DNA of 64,000 nucleotides from assembly GCF_030525615.1 (NCBI RefSeq), contig NZ_JAUNEJ010000002.1, forward strand, positions 124,001 through 188,000, read 5' to 3'. Under the pieces are notes generated by a model, which had not been told where the DNA came from, did not search any database, and saw nothing but the letters and a program-made list of their open reading frames with translations. Below, piece by piece: positions 17,256 to 25,679 of the stretch. How positions within the stretch are numbered: position 1 is the first letter of the stretch; every line of letters begins with the position of its first letter. This stretch comes from Cutibacterium sp. (GTDB lineage Bacteria > Actinomycetota > Actinomycetes > Propionibacteriales > Propionibacteriaceae). A program made the position numbers and the translations under genes.

Positions 17256-19907
17256 TCACTTCTCCTTCTGCGAGATGACGGCCTGGGCCGCAGCGAACCG
17301 TGCAACCGGCACACGGTATGGCGAGCAGGACACGTAATCGAGTCCGGTCTTGTTGAAGAAGTGAATCGACGCGGGATCGCCACCATGCTCACCACAGACA
17401 CCCAGGTTCAGCTGCGGATTGGTTGCGCGACCTTTCTCCACAGCCCCGGCGACGAGCTGACCGACGCCCTCCTGGTCGATCGAGGCGAACGGGTTCTCCT
17501 TGAGGACCTTGGTACGCAGGTATTCGGTCAGGAAGCCGTTCTCCGCGTCGTCACGGGAAATGCCCAGGGTGGTCTGGGTCAAGTCGTTGGTACCGAAACT
17601 GAAGAAGTCAGCGACCTCGGCGATCTTATCGGCGATAAGGGCAGCACGCGGCAGCTCAATCATGGTGCCAATCTTGACGTCGACCTTCGTGCCAGCGGCC
17701 TCGAACTCCTCATCAATGGCCTGCTGAACAATGCGGCGCTGGGTCTCAAGCTCAACCGGGGTGAAGACCAGCGGAATCATGATGTTGATCTGCACCGTCT
17801 CCCCCTCCTTTTTGAGCACCGACAGAACAGCGCGGATGATGGCGCGGGCCTGCATATCGGGAATCTCGGGGTACAACATGCCGAGGCGGCAGCCACGCGT
17901 ACCGAGCATCGGGTTCTGCTCATGCAGCTTCTTGACCTGGGCCAGCAGACGACGTTCCTTGTCAAGCTCGTTCGGATCAGCCCCCTTGTCCTGCAGCTTC
18001 TGGACCTTGAGGGACTGCTCGACGAGATCCGGCAGGAACTCGTGGAGCGGCGGGTCAAGTAGACGGACGGTGACTGGCAGGCCCTTCATCGCGGTGAAAA
18101 TACCCTCGAAATCGGCCTGCTGCATCGGCAGAATCTTGTCGACGGCAACCTGGCGCTCCTCCGGGGTCTCCGCCGTAATCATCTCGTGCATGGCAGGAAG
18201 GCGATCGGCACCGAAGAACATATGCTCGGTGCGACACAGGCCGATACCCTCAGCACCCAGCTCACGGGCCTTGGCGGCGTCAGTGGCGTTGTCAGCATTG
18301 GCCTCGACGCCCATACGCCGAACCTCGTCAGCCCACGAGAGAACCTCCTCGAAGTCGGCGTTGATCTGCGGCGGGATGAGAGGCAGACCAGCAGCGAAGA
18401 CTTCACCTGTGGAGCCGTCGAGGGTAATCATGTCTCCCTCGTGGATGACGGTATCGCCGATCGTCAAGGTGGCAGCCTTGGCGTCGATCTTGATACCGCG
18501 CGCACCGGCGACACAGGGCTTGCCCATGCCACGAGCGACCACGGCAGCGTGAGAGGTCATGCCGCCGTGAGCCGTCAGGACGCCCTGGCTGACGATGACA
18601 CCGTGAATGTCATCAGGGGTGGTCTCGAAACGAATGAGGACGACTTTCTCACCCTTGGCACCACGCTCGGCGGCCACATCGGCGTCAAAGACCGCCTCAC
18701 CAACAGCGGCACCTGGAGAGGCAGGCAAGCCCTCGGCGACGGGCCGCTCGGTGTGGTTCGGATCGATGGCCTCGTGAAGCAGTTGGTCGAGCTGAGCAGG
18801 CTCAATCCGCATAAGGGCCTCTTCCTTGCTGATGACGCCTTCGTCAACAAGGTCGCGAGCCACCTTGAGGGCAGCAGCAGCGGTGCGCTTGCCATTACGG
18901 GTCTGCAGTAGGTAGAGCTTGCCGTTTTCGACGGTGAACTCCATATCCTGCATATCGCGGTAGTGCGACTCCATCTTCTTCATGGTGTCGATGAGCTCGT
19001 GGTAGGCCTCCGGCAGCACTTCCTCCATCTCAGCGAGGGAGCGCGGGGTACGGATACCGGCAACGACATCTTCGCCCTGGGCATTGACGAGGAACTCACC
19101 GTAAAGCTCTTTGGCACCGGTGGCAGGGTTACGGGTGAAGCAGACACCGGTGGCGGACGTGTCGCCACGGTTACCGAAGACCATCTGCATGACGTTGACG
19201 GCGGTGCCCAGATCGTCTGGAATCTTATTGGCCTTGCGGTAGACGAAAGCCCGCGGGTTCAGCCAAGAACGGAACACGGCGTCAACAGCACGCATGAGCT
19301 GCTCACGCGGGTCCGTCGTCCAGTTGCCGCCAAGCTGCTCGTTGGACAGTTTCTTAAAGGTATCAACTAGACCCTTGAGATCATCGGCCGTCAGATCAGT
19401 ATCGGACTCGACGCCCTTCTCCTCCTTGAGGGCAGTCAGGGCGTCCTCGTAGACGTGAGCGTCGATGCCCTCGACGACCTCGCCGTACATCTGGATGAAG
19501 CGACGGTAACAGTCCCATGCGAAGCGCTCACTGCCGGCTTCCTTGCCGACGGCCTCAACGGTGTCGTCGGAAATGCCGAGGTTGAGGATGGTGTCCATCA
19601 TGCCGGGCATTGAGATGACGGCACCGGAACGGACCGACACGAGCAACGGCTTGTTGACGTCGCCCAGACCGCGACCAGTGCGCTCCTCCAGACGCTTAAG
19701 CCCATCCCACACCTGAGATTCGAGGCTTTCGGGCCACTCTCCGTCCCTCGTCATAGTGTCCACGCAGGCTTCGGTGGTGACGGTGAATCCGTCAGGCACC
19801 GGGACACCGAGGCGCTTCATCTCGGCAACTCCTGCGCCCTTGCCTCCGAGCAACGGCTTCATCTCGGCGCTGCCCTCGGACAAGTCGTACACGTAACGGT
19901 CAGTCAT
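17256..19907 (-). CDS. ppdK: Pyruvate, phosphate dikinase
   Basis: 883 residues, full length. It interconverts pyruvate, ATP and Pi with PEP, AMP and PPi. The N-terminal nucleotide-binding part has GGKGAGVAEMKRLGVPVPDGF. The central phosphohistidine domain has GGMTSHAAVVARGMGKPCV (about 448-468). The C-terminal PEP/pyruvate barrel has GLCRTEHMFF and ends in the catalytic cysteine loop NLGVCGEHGGDP (about 835). In propionibacteria it serves PPi-linked glycolysis and gluconeogenesis from lactate. The next gene upstream encodes the kinase/phosphorylase that controls this enzyme. Confidence 0.97.
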   Translation of the reverse strand: MTDRYVYDLSEGSAEMKPLLGGKGAGVAEMKRLGVPVPDGFTVTTEACVDTMTRDGEWPESLESQVWDGLKRLEERTGRGLGDVNKPLLVSVRSGAVISMPGMMDTILNLGISDDTVEAVGKEAGSERFAWDCYRRFIQMYGEVVEGIDAHVYEDALTALKEEKGVESDTDLTADDLKGLVDTFKKLSNEQLGGNWTTDPREQLMRAVDAVFRSWLNPRAFVYRKANKIPDDLGTAVNVMQMVFGNRGDTSATGVCFTRNPATGAKELYGEFLVNAQGEDVVAGIRTPRSLAEMEEVLPEAYHELIDTMKKMESHYRDMQDMEFTVENGKLYLLQTRNGKRTAAAALKVARDLVDEGVISKEEALMRIEPAQLDQLLHEAIDPNHTERPVAEGLPASPGAAVGEAVFDADVAAERGAKGEKVVLIRFETTPDDIHGVIVSQGVLTAHGGMTSHAAVVARGMGKPCVAGARGIKIDAKAATLTIGDTVIHEGDMITLDGSTGEVFAAGLPLIPPQINADFEEVLSWADEVRRMGVEANADNATDAAKARELGAEGIGLCRTEHMFFGADRLPAMHEMITAETPEERQVAVDKILPMQQADFEGIFTAMKGLPVTVRLLDPPLHEFLPDLVEQSLKVQKLQDKGADPNELDKERRLLAQVKKLHEQNPMLGTRGCRLGMLYPEIPDMQARAIIRAVLSVLKKEGETVQINIMIPLVFTPVELETQRRIVQQAIDEEFEAAGTKVDVKIGTMIELPRAALIADKIAEVADFFSFGTNDLTQTTLGISRDDAENGFLTEYLRTKVLKENPFASIDQEGVGQLVAGAVEKGRATNPQLNLGVCGEHGGDPASIHFFNKTGLDYVSCSPYRVPVARFAAAQAVISQKEK

Positions 19908-20225
19908 GACTGATCTCCTTCGATCTGTGTCAGCCTGTTCATCAATTCACGGCATTCGGACCCGTGCGACTGCGCAGCGAGTCCGAAGACCAGCCTCCCA
20001 TCAGGCCGGATACCGTCATTCTCTCACGCTCATGGGGCATTTTCACCAGTAGCCCAAATAGTCGGCTCGCTGGCCATACCGGTCACGGCAGCGCACAAAC
20101 GGCTCATTTCCGTTGGTATCTCTCTTGGTGCGCCGCCCTCGACAACCCGACGAAGCGACCGTCGGTATGACGGTGCTGAGTGATGTCGGCAAAAGTTGCG
20201 AATGCTCCCGTCGGGGCGGTGCGGG
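19908..20225. other. Gap upstream of ppdK
   Basis: 318 bases separate the ppsR-like stop from ppdK. Only a ribosome binding site (AGGAGATC before the ppdK ATG) is clear. The gap is long enough for a separate ppdK promoter but none is convincing by eye. Confidence 0.4.
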
Positions 20226-21110
20226 TCAGGGGCGAGTGCGGTAGGACCCAGCCGGCTTACGCAGCCTGGTCCCCGCCGTCTTGGCCCGTCGGTCAACGAT
20301 GTCGATAACCTTCGTCGCCGACTCCTCCAGGGCCAGCCCGGTCGTGTCAATGATGGGGCAGCCCAAGCGGCGCTGAATCTTGCCAACCTCATCCAGCTCG
20401 TCGTAAATCGCGGCGAGATCGGCGTAACCGTCCTCGTTGCCAAAACCGCCCAGACCGCGAACGCGACGGCCCCGGATTTCCAGCAGCCGCTGAGCGTCGA
20501 TCGTCAACCCGACGATCCGCCACCGGTCGACAGCCGCCAGTTCCGACGGCGGAGCGATACCGGGTACGAGCGGAACGTTGACCGTCTTGTAACCGAGATA
20601 TCCCAGATAAATTGACAAGGGCGTCTTACCTGAACGGCTCACGCCGACCAAACAGATGTCAGCCTCAGTCAGGCGGTCGGGTATGGCACCGTCGTCATTG
20701 CGCACCGCGAATTCCATCGCCGAAATGCGGGTGAAGTAGTCGGCCTCAACACCCACGGGACGGCGCGGTACGGCGTCGGCGTCGAGACCCGAAGCTTCCT
20801 CCATGGCCTCGAGCATGGGACCCATGAGGTTGACCTCGCGGATACCCATTTCCTCACACGCGTCAGTGACCATTTCACGCATATCGGGCAGAACGAGGGT
20901 GTGTACCACGCATACCCACTGCCCGGCGTCAAGGGACTCCTTGACGGCCTCCAGGGCGGCGACCATTTCCGGAACCGTACCGATCATGGGATGACGAACG
21001 ATGTGCCAGTGGACCCCTTCGAACTGGCTTCGCGCAGCACGGGCCAAGCGGACGGCGGTCTCACCCGTCGAATCGGCGATGACGTGTATTTCCAAGGGCG
21101 ACTCTGCCAT
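20226..21110 (-). CDS. PPDK regulatory protein (bifunctional kinase/pyrophosphorylase, DUF299)
   Basis: 294 residues. The DUF299/PpsR family phosphorylates a threonine of PPDK using ADP, inactivating it, and reverses this with phosphate. Landmarks are IHVIADSTGETAVRLARAA at the N-terminus and the P-loop-like GVSRSGKTPLSIYLGYLGYKTVNVPLVPG (about 155-180; GxSRxSKTPxS in the family). It lies directly upstream of ppdK in the same direction, which supports the dikinase rather than PEP synthase as target. There is no ribosome binding site: a TATCAT box (21117-21122) stands six bases before the ATG, suggesting a leaderless transcript. Confidence 0.92.
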   Translation of the reverse strand: MAESPLEIHVIADSTGETAVRLARAARSQFEGVHWHIVRHPMIGTVPEMVAALEAVKESLDAGQWVCVVHTLVLPDMREMVTDACEEMGIREVNLMGPMLEAMEEASGLDADAVPRRPVGVEADYFTRISAMEFAVRNDDGAIPDRLTEADICLVGVSRSGKTPLSIYLGYLGYKTVNVPLVPGIAPPSELAAVDRWRIVGLTIDAQRLLEIRGRRVRGLGGFGNEDGYADLAAIYDELDEVGKIQRRLGCPIIDTTGLALEESATKVIDIVDRRAKTAGTRLRKPAGSYRTRP

Positions 21111-21116
21111 GGTGTC

Positions 21117-21122
21117 ATGATA
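21117..21122 (-). promoter_or_regulatory. Possible -10 box for leaderless PPDK regulator mRNA
   Basis: Minus-strand TATCAT, six bases before the ATG at 21110, with no Shine-Dalgarno between. Confidence 0.4.
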
Positions 21123-21157
21123 TCTGGGTCATGACGCCATGACACCGCGCTTCGTCA

Positions 21158-22108
21158 CTACCGCTTTGTGTGTGTCATTGTGGCGACCTTAGTGACGAAC
21201 CCAACGAGTCTGGCCTCCACATCGGCCTGAGACTTCGGCTCGTTATGAACCTCGTGACGCAACCCTGGGTAGATACGAATCTCGACGTCGTGACCAGTGC
21301 GGGTGAGTTCGTCTGCAACGTGCTGGGCACCGTCACCAAAATTGGCAACCGGATCGTCGCCGCCGGAGAAAATGAGCACTGGCATGGGTGGCAGATCACG
21401 GTAGAACGACTCGGCGTTGGCGCGCTGATAGATTTCGAGGAAGCTCCAGACGAACCGGTTGCTCATTGGGGCACCGAAGTTGTTGAACTTGTCCCTGCCG
21501 TGATCGCGAACGACGAACGGGTCGGAGGCCACCCAATCAGTGGGACCCGGGTTAGGCCCACAGCGGTCGAGGAAACCGTCAAACAATTGCTCAAGAAACA
21601 CCGGCTCGACGGCTCCGGCTGGGTCAGCCTCGACGGCGGCACGCAACCCATCCCGGTCCAGGCTATGCTCCAAACCCTTCAGCTCGGCCGCGACGCCACA
21701 CAGAGCCAGGCCATCAAGTCGTGCCCGAGGATCGACCGCCATCACCCGGGCGATCATCGAACCCCAGCTGTGACCAAAGACAAGATAGGGCAGGTCCGGG
21801 AACTGTTCTCGTGCCAAGGCCTGCAACGTCAGCTCGTCCTCAACAACAACGGTGGCACCGTCATCCCCTGCGTCTGCCCATACCCCCGACACCATGGCAG
21901 TACGTCCGTGGCCGGCGTGGTCGTCAGCCACGACAACACAGCGAGCGTCGAGCAGGGTGCCGATCATGTGCAGGTAGCGCCGAGAATGCTCACCCAAACC
22001 ATGAACAAGCTGCACCACTGCCACCGGGTCGGCGGCGGGTTCATAGATCCATGCCTGAATATGGTCACGACCATTGTGTGAGGTGAATTCAATTTCCTGT
22101 AGGGCCAC
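21158..22108 (-). CDS. Alpha/beta hydrolase, monoacylglycerol lipase-like
   Basis: 316 residues from the GTG at 22108, chosen because CGGAGG precedes it; the open frame extends further but without a ribosome site. The fold is Hydrolase_4: oxyanion region QLVHGLGEHSRRY, lid start ADDHAGHGRT, nucleophile elbow FGHSWGS (Ser), acid in FSGGDDPV (Asp) and catalytic His in GLRHEVHNE. These enzymes hydrolyse mono- or lysoglycerides and related esters; a lipid substrate would suit a skin commensal but is an inference. No signal peptide, so cytosolic. Monocistronic. Confidence 0.85.
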   Translation of the reverse strand: MALQEIEFTSHNGRDHIQAWIYEPAADPVAVVQLVHGLGEHSRRYLHMIGTLLDARCVVVADDHAGHGRTAMVSGVWADAGDDGATVVVEDELTLQALAREQFPDLPYLVFGHSWGSMIARVMAVDPRARLDGLALCGVAAELKGLEHSLDRDGLRAAVEADPAGAVEPVFLEQLFDGFLDRCGPNPGPTDWVASDPFVVRDHGRDKFNNFGAPMSNRFVWSFLEIYQRANAESFYRDLPPMPVLIFSGGDDPVANFGDGAQHVADELTRTGHDVEIRIYPGLRHEVHNEPKSQADVEARLVGFVTKVATMTHTKR

Positions 22109-22440
22109 AATGCCTCCGATCACGCAGCTAACACCTGCACACGGTAGGGCGTGAAAAACCGTCACCGGTCCCGATGTGCACACACGTGCAGAGTCTCACG
22201 GCGGAACGAGCAATTTCGTCACATCACCCGGTAGGGGCACGACCTGCTGAGCAACTACATAGCGGAGAGGCCCCGACGCTATACCGCGCCACACCCTCGA
22301 GTACGAACAGCGGGTTTGTCCGCCTCCGAGACCGCATTGCTGAAACCTGAGCCAGTCCTGTCGCGCTAATCATACTTATAGGGATTTTGTTCGTCGTTAC
22401 CTCCAATGTTCCCCATGACGCTCCGAACACTCGATCAAAT

Positions 22441-22477
22441 CGACATATGTCGGGAACACACACCGACATATGTCGGT
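22441..22477. promoter_or_regulatory. Pair of identical palindromes CGACATATGTCG (candidate operator)
   Basis: A perfect 12-base palindrome at 22441-22452 recurs at 22464-22475, where it extends to 16 bases (22462-22477). The centres are 23 bases apart, about two helix turns. They stand about 115-150 bases upstream of the secreted-peptide gene. The rest of the 22109-22590 gap shows no gene. The pairing suggests a dimeric repressor or activator binding cooperatively; its identity is unknown. Confidence 0.6.
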
Positions 22478-22590
22478 ACCGCTCGGTCTGCTACTCATGA
22501 TGGGATACCAACACAGCTAACCAAAAACACACGGTTACTCCAGTCTCAACTCCCAGTAGAAGAACACACAATCCAGACACAGGAGTCGAG

Positions 22591-22872
22591 ATGAAAAAGA
22601 TTAGGGCGCTCATCGTCGGGACAACAGTGCTGGCTATCGGTTGTAGCAGCGCCAGCATTGCTTCAGCGTCAGAAATAAATTTTCATGGTTCGCCTTCCGT
22701 ATTTGGGAGTGACCTTGCCAAGGCAGACGATCTAATATGGCAATTCGCTGCTGGATGCGCCGGATGGCGTCCTTTAGAGTGGGCATTAAATAAGCCGAAA
22801 CCAGTTGCAGCACGAGCGCTGACATGGGCGGTAAAGCAAGCCCTTAAGGCGGCAGAGAAGCTGAAGAAATGA
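22591..22872 (+). CDS. Small secreted cationic protein (bacteriocin-like, unrecognised)
   Basis: 93 residues. Residues 1-27 are a signal peptide (MKKIRALIVGTTVLAIGC..., ending ASIASA). An AxA type I cleavage near 26 is likeliest; the AIGC at 15-18 is a poor lipobox. The mature part of about 67 residues has four Trp, one Cys and a lysine-rich, amphipathic C-terminal helix (AVKQALKAAEKLKK), net charge about +4. AGGAG precedes the ATG. The stop overlaps the start of a small membrane protein. That layout, secreted cationic peptide coupled to a tiny membrane protein, is that of a class II bacteriocin and immunity pair; there is no sequence match to prove it. Confidence 0.7.
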   Translation: MKKIRALIVGTTVLAIGCSSASIASASEINFHGSPSVFGSDLAKADDLIWQFAAGCAGWRPLEWALNKPKPVAARALTWAVKQALKAAEKLKK

Positions 22873-23072
22873 GAGACAAAACGAAAGAGCGTCTGTCTGA
22901 CACTTTCGCCGGAGTAATCGCCATGGCTGTAGCATTCTTCCTCAAACCATCGGGATGGAATGTCAAAAACGCCTTCATTTGGTTTGGCGTATTCGCCGCA
23001 GCCTATACCGGCATAAGGCTGGTCATTATGATCCCTGAAGCTATTCGGACTGCTCACAAAAAGGATGAGTGA
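22869..23072 (+). CDS. Small two-helix membrane protein coupled to the secreted peptide
   Basis: 67 residues with hydrophobic segments at about 13-27 and 35-53, a basic N-terminus and a KKDE tail. It overlaps the upstream gene by ATGA, so the two are made together. Small membrane proteins of this shape act as immunity factors for class II bacteriocins; that is inference from layout only. The patch is visibly less GC-rich than its neighbours, suggesting transfer. Confidence 0.65.
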   Translation: MRDKTKERLSDTFAGVIAMAVAFFLKPSGWNVKNAFIWFGVFAAAYTGIRLVIMIPEAIRTAHKKDE

Positions 23073-23140
23073 CTAACGGCCGCGATAGACCACTCGTCCC
23101 CTACTACCCGCAGCCGTCAACAGCGCATACAGAACGACAC

Positions 23141-23524
23141 CTACTTGTGTCGATACTGCCGCCTAAAAGCGTTCAGCATCTCTTCAGCATTCGCAGGTCC
23201 GACTATTTCAGAGAGATAGCCTACCGCTTCTGGCTCGCTTAACGAGGTACGTCTAAATACATCTTTGTCGTCAATTTTTCGCCTGAGTAAATGTGATTTT
23301 GAAGCAGAAGGCCGACCTTCCAATAAATCACAAATATAGTCGAGTGTAAAAAATAACTCAATGCGCTCATCTCCGTATATCATCAACTGTGAAGTGAGAG
23401 CATTAAATGGTTTATCGTCGCGGTACTCCACGCAATGAACAATGTCAAACACTAAATCTTCTAATCGCGCAACTTTGCGTTCGAGAGAAGCAATCTGTTG
23501 CTGGTAACTATTTTCGGAAGACAT
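23141..23524 (-). CDS. Hypothetical cytosolic protein with N-terminal coiled coil
   Basis: 127 residues from the ATG at 23524; the frame is open 17 codons further without a better start. Residues 8-25 (QQIASLERKVARLEDLV) form a short coiled coil. The rest is charged and soluble with no recognised domain. It converges on the secreted-peptide cassette (69-base gap) and shares its low GC and AT-ending codons, so it probably arrived with it. A role as regulator or immunity factor is possible but unsupported. Confidence 0.6.
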   Translation of the reverse strand: MSSENSYQQQIASLERKVARLEDLVFDIVHCVEYRDDKPFNALTSQLMIYGDERIELFFTLDYICDLLEGRPSASKSHLLRRKIDDKDVFRRTSLSEPEAVGYLSEIVGPANAEEMLNAFRRQYRHK

Positions 23525-23716
23525 CGCACCTACAGAAGGATCCACATTACGACAGCGACTGAATTGGCGTAACACTCGCCGTCCCCCACTAAGGGGCCTA
23601 CTTAAAGACGAGGATAGTTTGTGTTGTACAGCACGGCTAGCTGTCCCGTTGGTAGACGATCATGCCGAGGGGCGGAACCCACACCACCCAGCCCCAAACT
23701 CTCCTACCGTGGTGTC

Positions 23717-24574
23717 ATGAGTTCTCGCGTCATCCTCGTCAGCGACGACCGCTCCAGCCTCCGCGCCCCCGGCACCGCTCTTTGGCCCCACGCCGCATGT
23801 ATGCGCGGCATCCACACCGGCGATTGGGCCGCTCACATCTTCGAATACGCCATGTCTTTCGACGGCAATATGACCCAGGTGCGCGCGCTCGCCGCCCAGA
23901 CAGGCGCCGGGGTTCTGCACCCTCACGGCCCCCTCGCGACCGAACCACCCGGTCTGATCGTCTGTGACGTCGACTCGACGATGACCCGTACCGAAGCCAT
24001 TGATCTGCTCGCCGAGTATGCCGGAAAGGCTAAGGAAGTCAGCGAGGTCACAGCCCGCGCGATGGCCGGGGAACTCGACTTCGCTGAGTCCCTCAATGAG
24101 CGCGTGAAATGTCTGGAAGGTCTGCATGTCGGGGCCATCGAGGAAGCACGCAAGGCCACCGTCATCACCCCAGGAGCAGCTGAGCTCGTCACGGCTGCAC
24201 ATCAGGTTGGTGCCGCCGTAGGATTGGTGTCAGGGGGATTCACGGCGCTGGTGAACCCACTGGCTGAGGAGATTGGCGCTGACCTCACTGCCGCCAACGA
24301 GCTGGAAATCGTCGACGATCACCTCACCGGCAGGGTCGTCGGAGACATTGTTGATCGCGCCGCCAAGGCCACCTGGCTACGTCGCTGGGCCAAGGGGCGC
24401 AACGTCGACCTGAGGCGGACGATCGCCGTTGGTGACGGAGCCAATGATCTCGATATGTTCGCGACTGCCGGGCTGGCGATCGCCTTCTGCGCTAAACCCG
24501 TCGCCGTCGCTGCTGCACGAAACACCATCCGGTGTGAGCGGATCGACGCAGTTCGCTCGGTGTGGGCACAATGA
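23717..24574 (+). CDS. serB: Phosphoserine phosphatase
   Basis: 285 residues from the ATG at 23717. The HAD-family phosphatase begins at about 78 with the nucleophile motif CDVDSTMTRTEAIDLLA, then LVSGGF (motif II) and VGDGANDLDMFATAGLAIAF (motif IV, Mg-binding Asp). It removes phosphate from L-phosphoserine as the last step of serine synthesis. The first 75 residues form a divergent N-terminal segment in place of the ACT domain seen in other SerB proteins. It is followed after 16 bases by the mutarotase-like gene. Confidence 0.92.
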   Translation: MSSRVILVSDDRSSLRAPGTALWPHAACMRGIHTGDWAAHIFEYAMSFDGNMTQVRALAAQTGAGVLHPHGPLATEPPGLIVCDVDSTMTRTEAIDLLAEYAGKAKEVSEVTARAMAGELDFAESLNERVKCLEGLHVGAIEEARKATVITPGAAELVTAAHQVGAAVGLVSGGFTALVNPLAEEIGADLTAANELEIVDDHLTGRVVGDIVDRAAKATWLRRWAKGRNVDLRRTIAVGDGANDLDMFATAGLAIAFCAKPVAVAAARNTIRCERIDAVRSVWAQ

Positions 24575-24590
24575 CCACGATGATGGATGC

Positions 24591-25385
24591 ATGAGTAACC
24601 TCCCGGGAACCGTTCATTCCGCTCATGAAGGCGCATGGCAGGTGGCAGAGCACGGCTGCCAGGTGCTGAGCTGGCAGGCCGACGACAAGCCCGTCATCTG
24701 GTTCGACGCCGAACACGCCGACGAGTCCGACGTGGTTATTCGGGGAGGTATCCCGCTGTGTGCCCCGTGGTTTGGTCACGGGCCGAATAACGACCAAGAT
24801 CCCCAACACGGTTTGGCTCGCCGCACCGACTTCTCGGTGACGATGGCAGACCCCTTCCAGGTCGTCGGAACCGCCGAGACCGCTGCTATCGGAATTCGTC
24901 ACCAGGTCGTCATGACCAAAAACGCCCTGGAGATGACACTCACCCTCACAAACCATGACGAGGTGCCCCGCACCGTCGAGGGAATGTGGCACTCCTACCT
25001 GCGCGTTGGTGACTCCGCACAGGCCCGTGTCCAGGGGGTCAAGGGTGCCGATTGGCGCAACTTCGCGACCGGTGACGAGGGGTCTTTTGACACCGATGAG
25101 CTCGTCATGGCCCCCGACACCGACACCGTCATTCAGGGAGTCGGGCCAGCCCTGACCCTCGTTGACCCGGTCTGGGGCCGTAACATTCATCTGGCGACGA
25201 CCAACTGCCCCAGCGCAGTGGTCTGGAACCCACGCTCGGCGTCGGGAATTGCCGACACCCCAACAGCACAGGCATGGCGCGACTTCGTGTGCGTCGAGAC
25301 TGGAGTCTGCAAGGACAACGCGGTCACCCTTGACCCAGGTGCCGACCTCGTCGCGACGACGACAATCACCGTCACGTCATTGTGA
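24591..25385 (+). CDS. Aldose 1-epimerase family protein (hexose-6-phosphate mutarotase-like, YeaD type)
   Basis: 264 residues from the ATG at 24591. Family features are GCQVLSWQADDKPVIWFD, the conserved GGIPLCAPWFG (about 44-55), HGLARRTDFSV (catalytic-side His) and VVWNPRSASG near the end. This subgroup interconverts alpha and beta anomers of hexose 6-phosphates, or of galactose in related forms. The D-hexose-6-phosphate mutarotase branch fits best because of the PWFG and HGLAR spacing. Probably cotranscribed with serB though not functionally tied to it. Confidence 0.85.
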   Translation: MSNLPGTVHSAHEGAWQVAEHGCQVLSWQADDKPVIWFDAEHADESDVVIRGGIPLCAPWFGHGPNNDQDPQHGLARRTDFSVTMADPFQVVGTAETAAIGIRHQVVMTKNALEMTLTLTNHDEVPRTVEGMWHSYLRVGDSAQARVQGVKGADWRNFATGDEGSFDTDELVMAPDTDTVIQGVGPALTLVDPVWGRNIHLATTNCPSAVVWNPRSASGIADTPTAQAWRDFVCVETGVCKDNAVTLDPGADLVATTTITVTSL

Positions 25386-25679
25386 CCACGAAAGATTGTG
25401 ATCCTAGTAAGGCCACGACGACGCCCGTGACATCGTCGGCCTACCTCCCACCCGAAGTCCCGTGAACAGCCGTGCGTCGGCACCACTGATTTCCGGTCAA
25501 CTGTGCACATTAGAGAGTAAAAAGTTGGGGTAGGCCGTCCAAGGCCAAGAACCCACATATAAAATATCGATACGGTTTCGGACCGCCTGCAACGGGAACG
25601 AAACAGTGTTTCTTCGACGGCTCACTGGTAGCGCGGTGCGCCGTCACCGACAACCAGCCGCACGGCGGCAGGAGGACAG

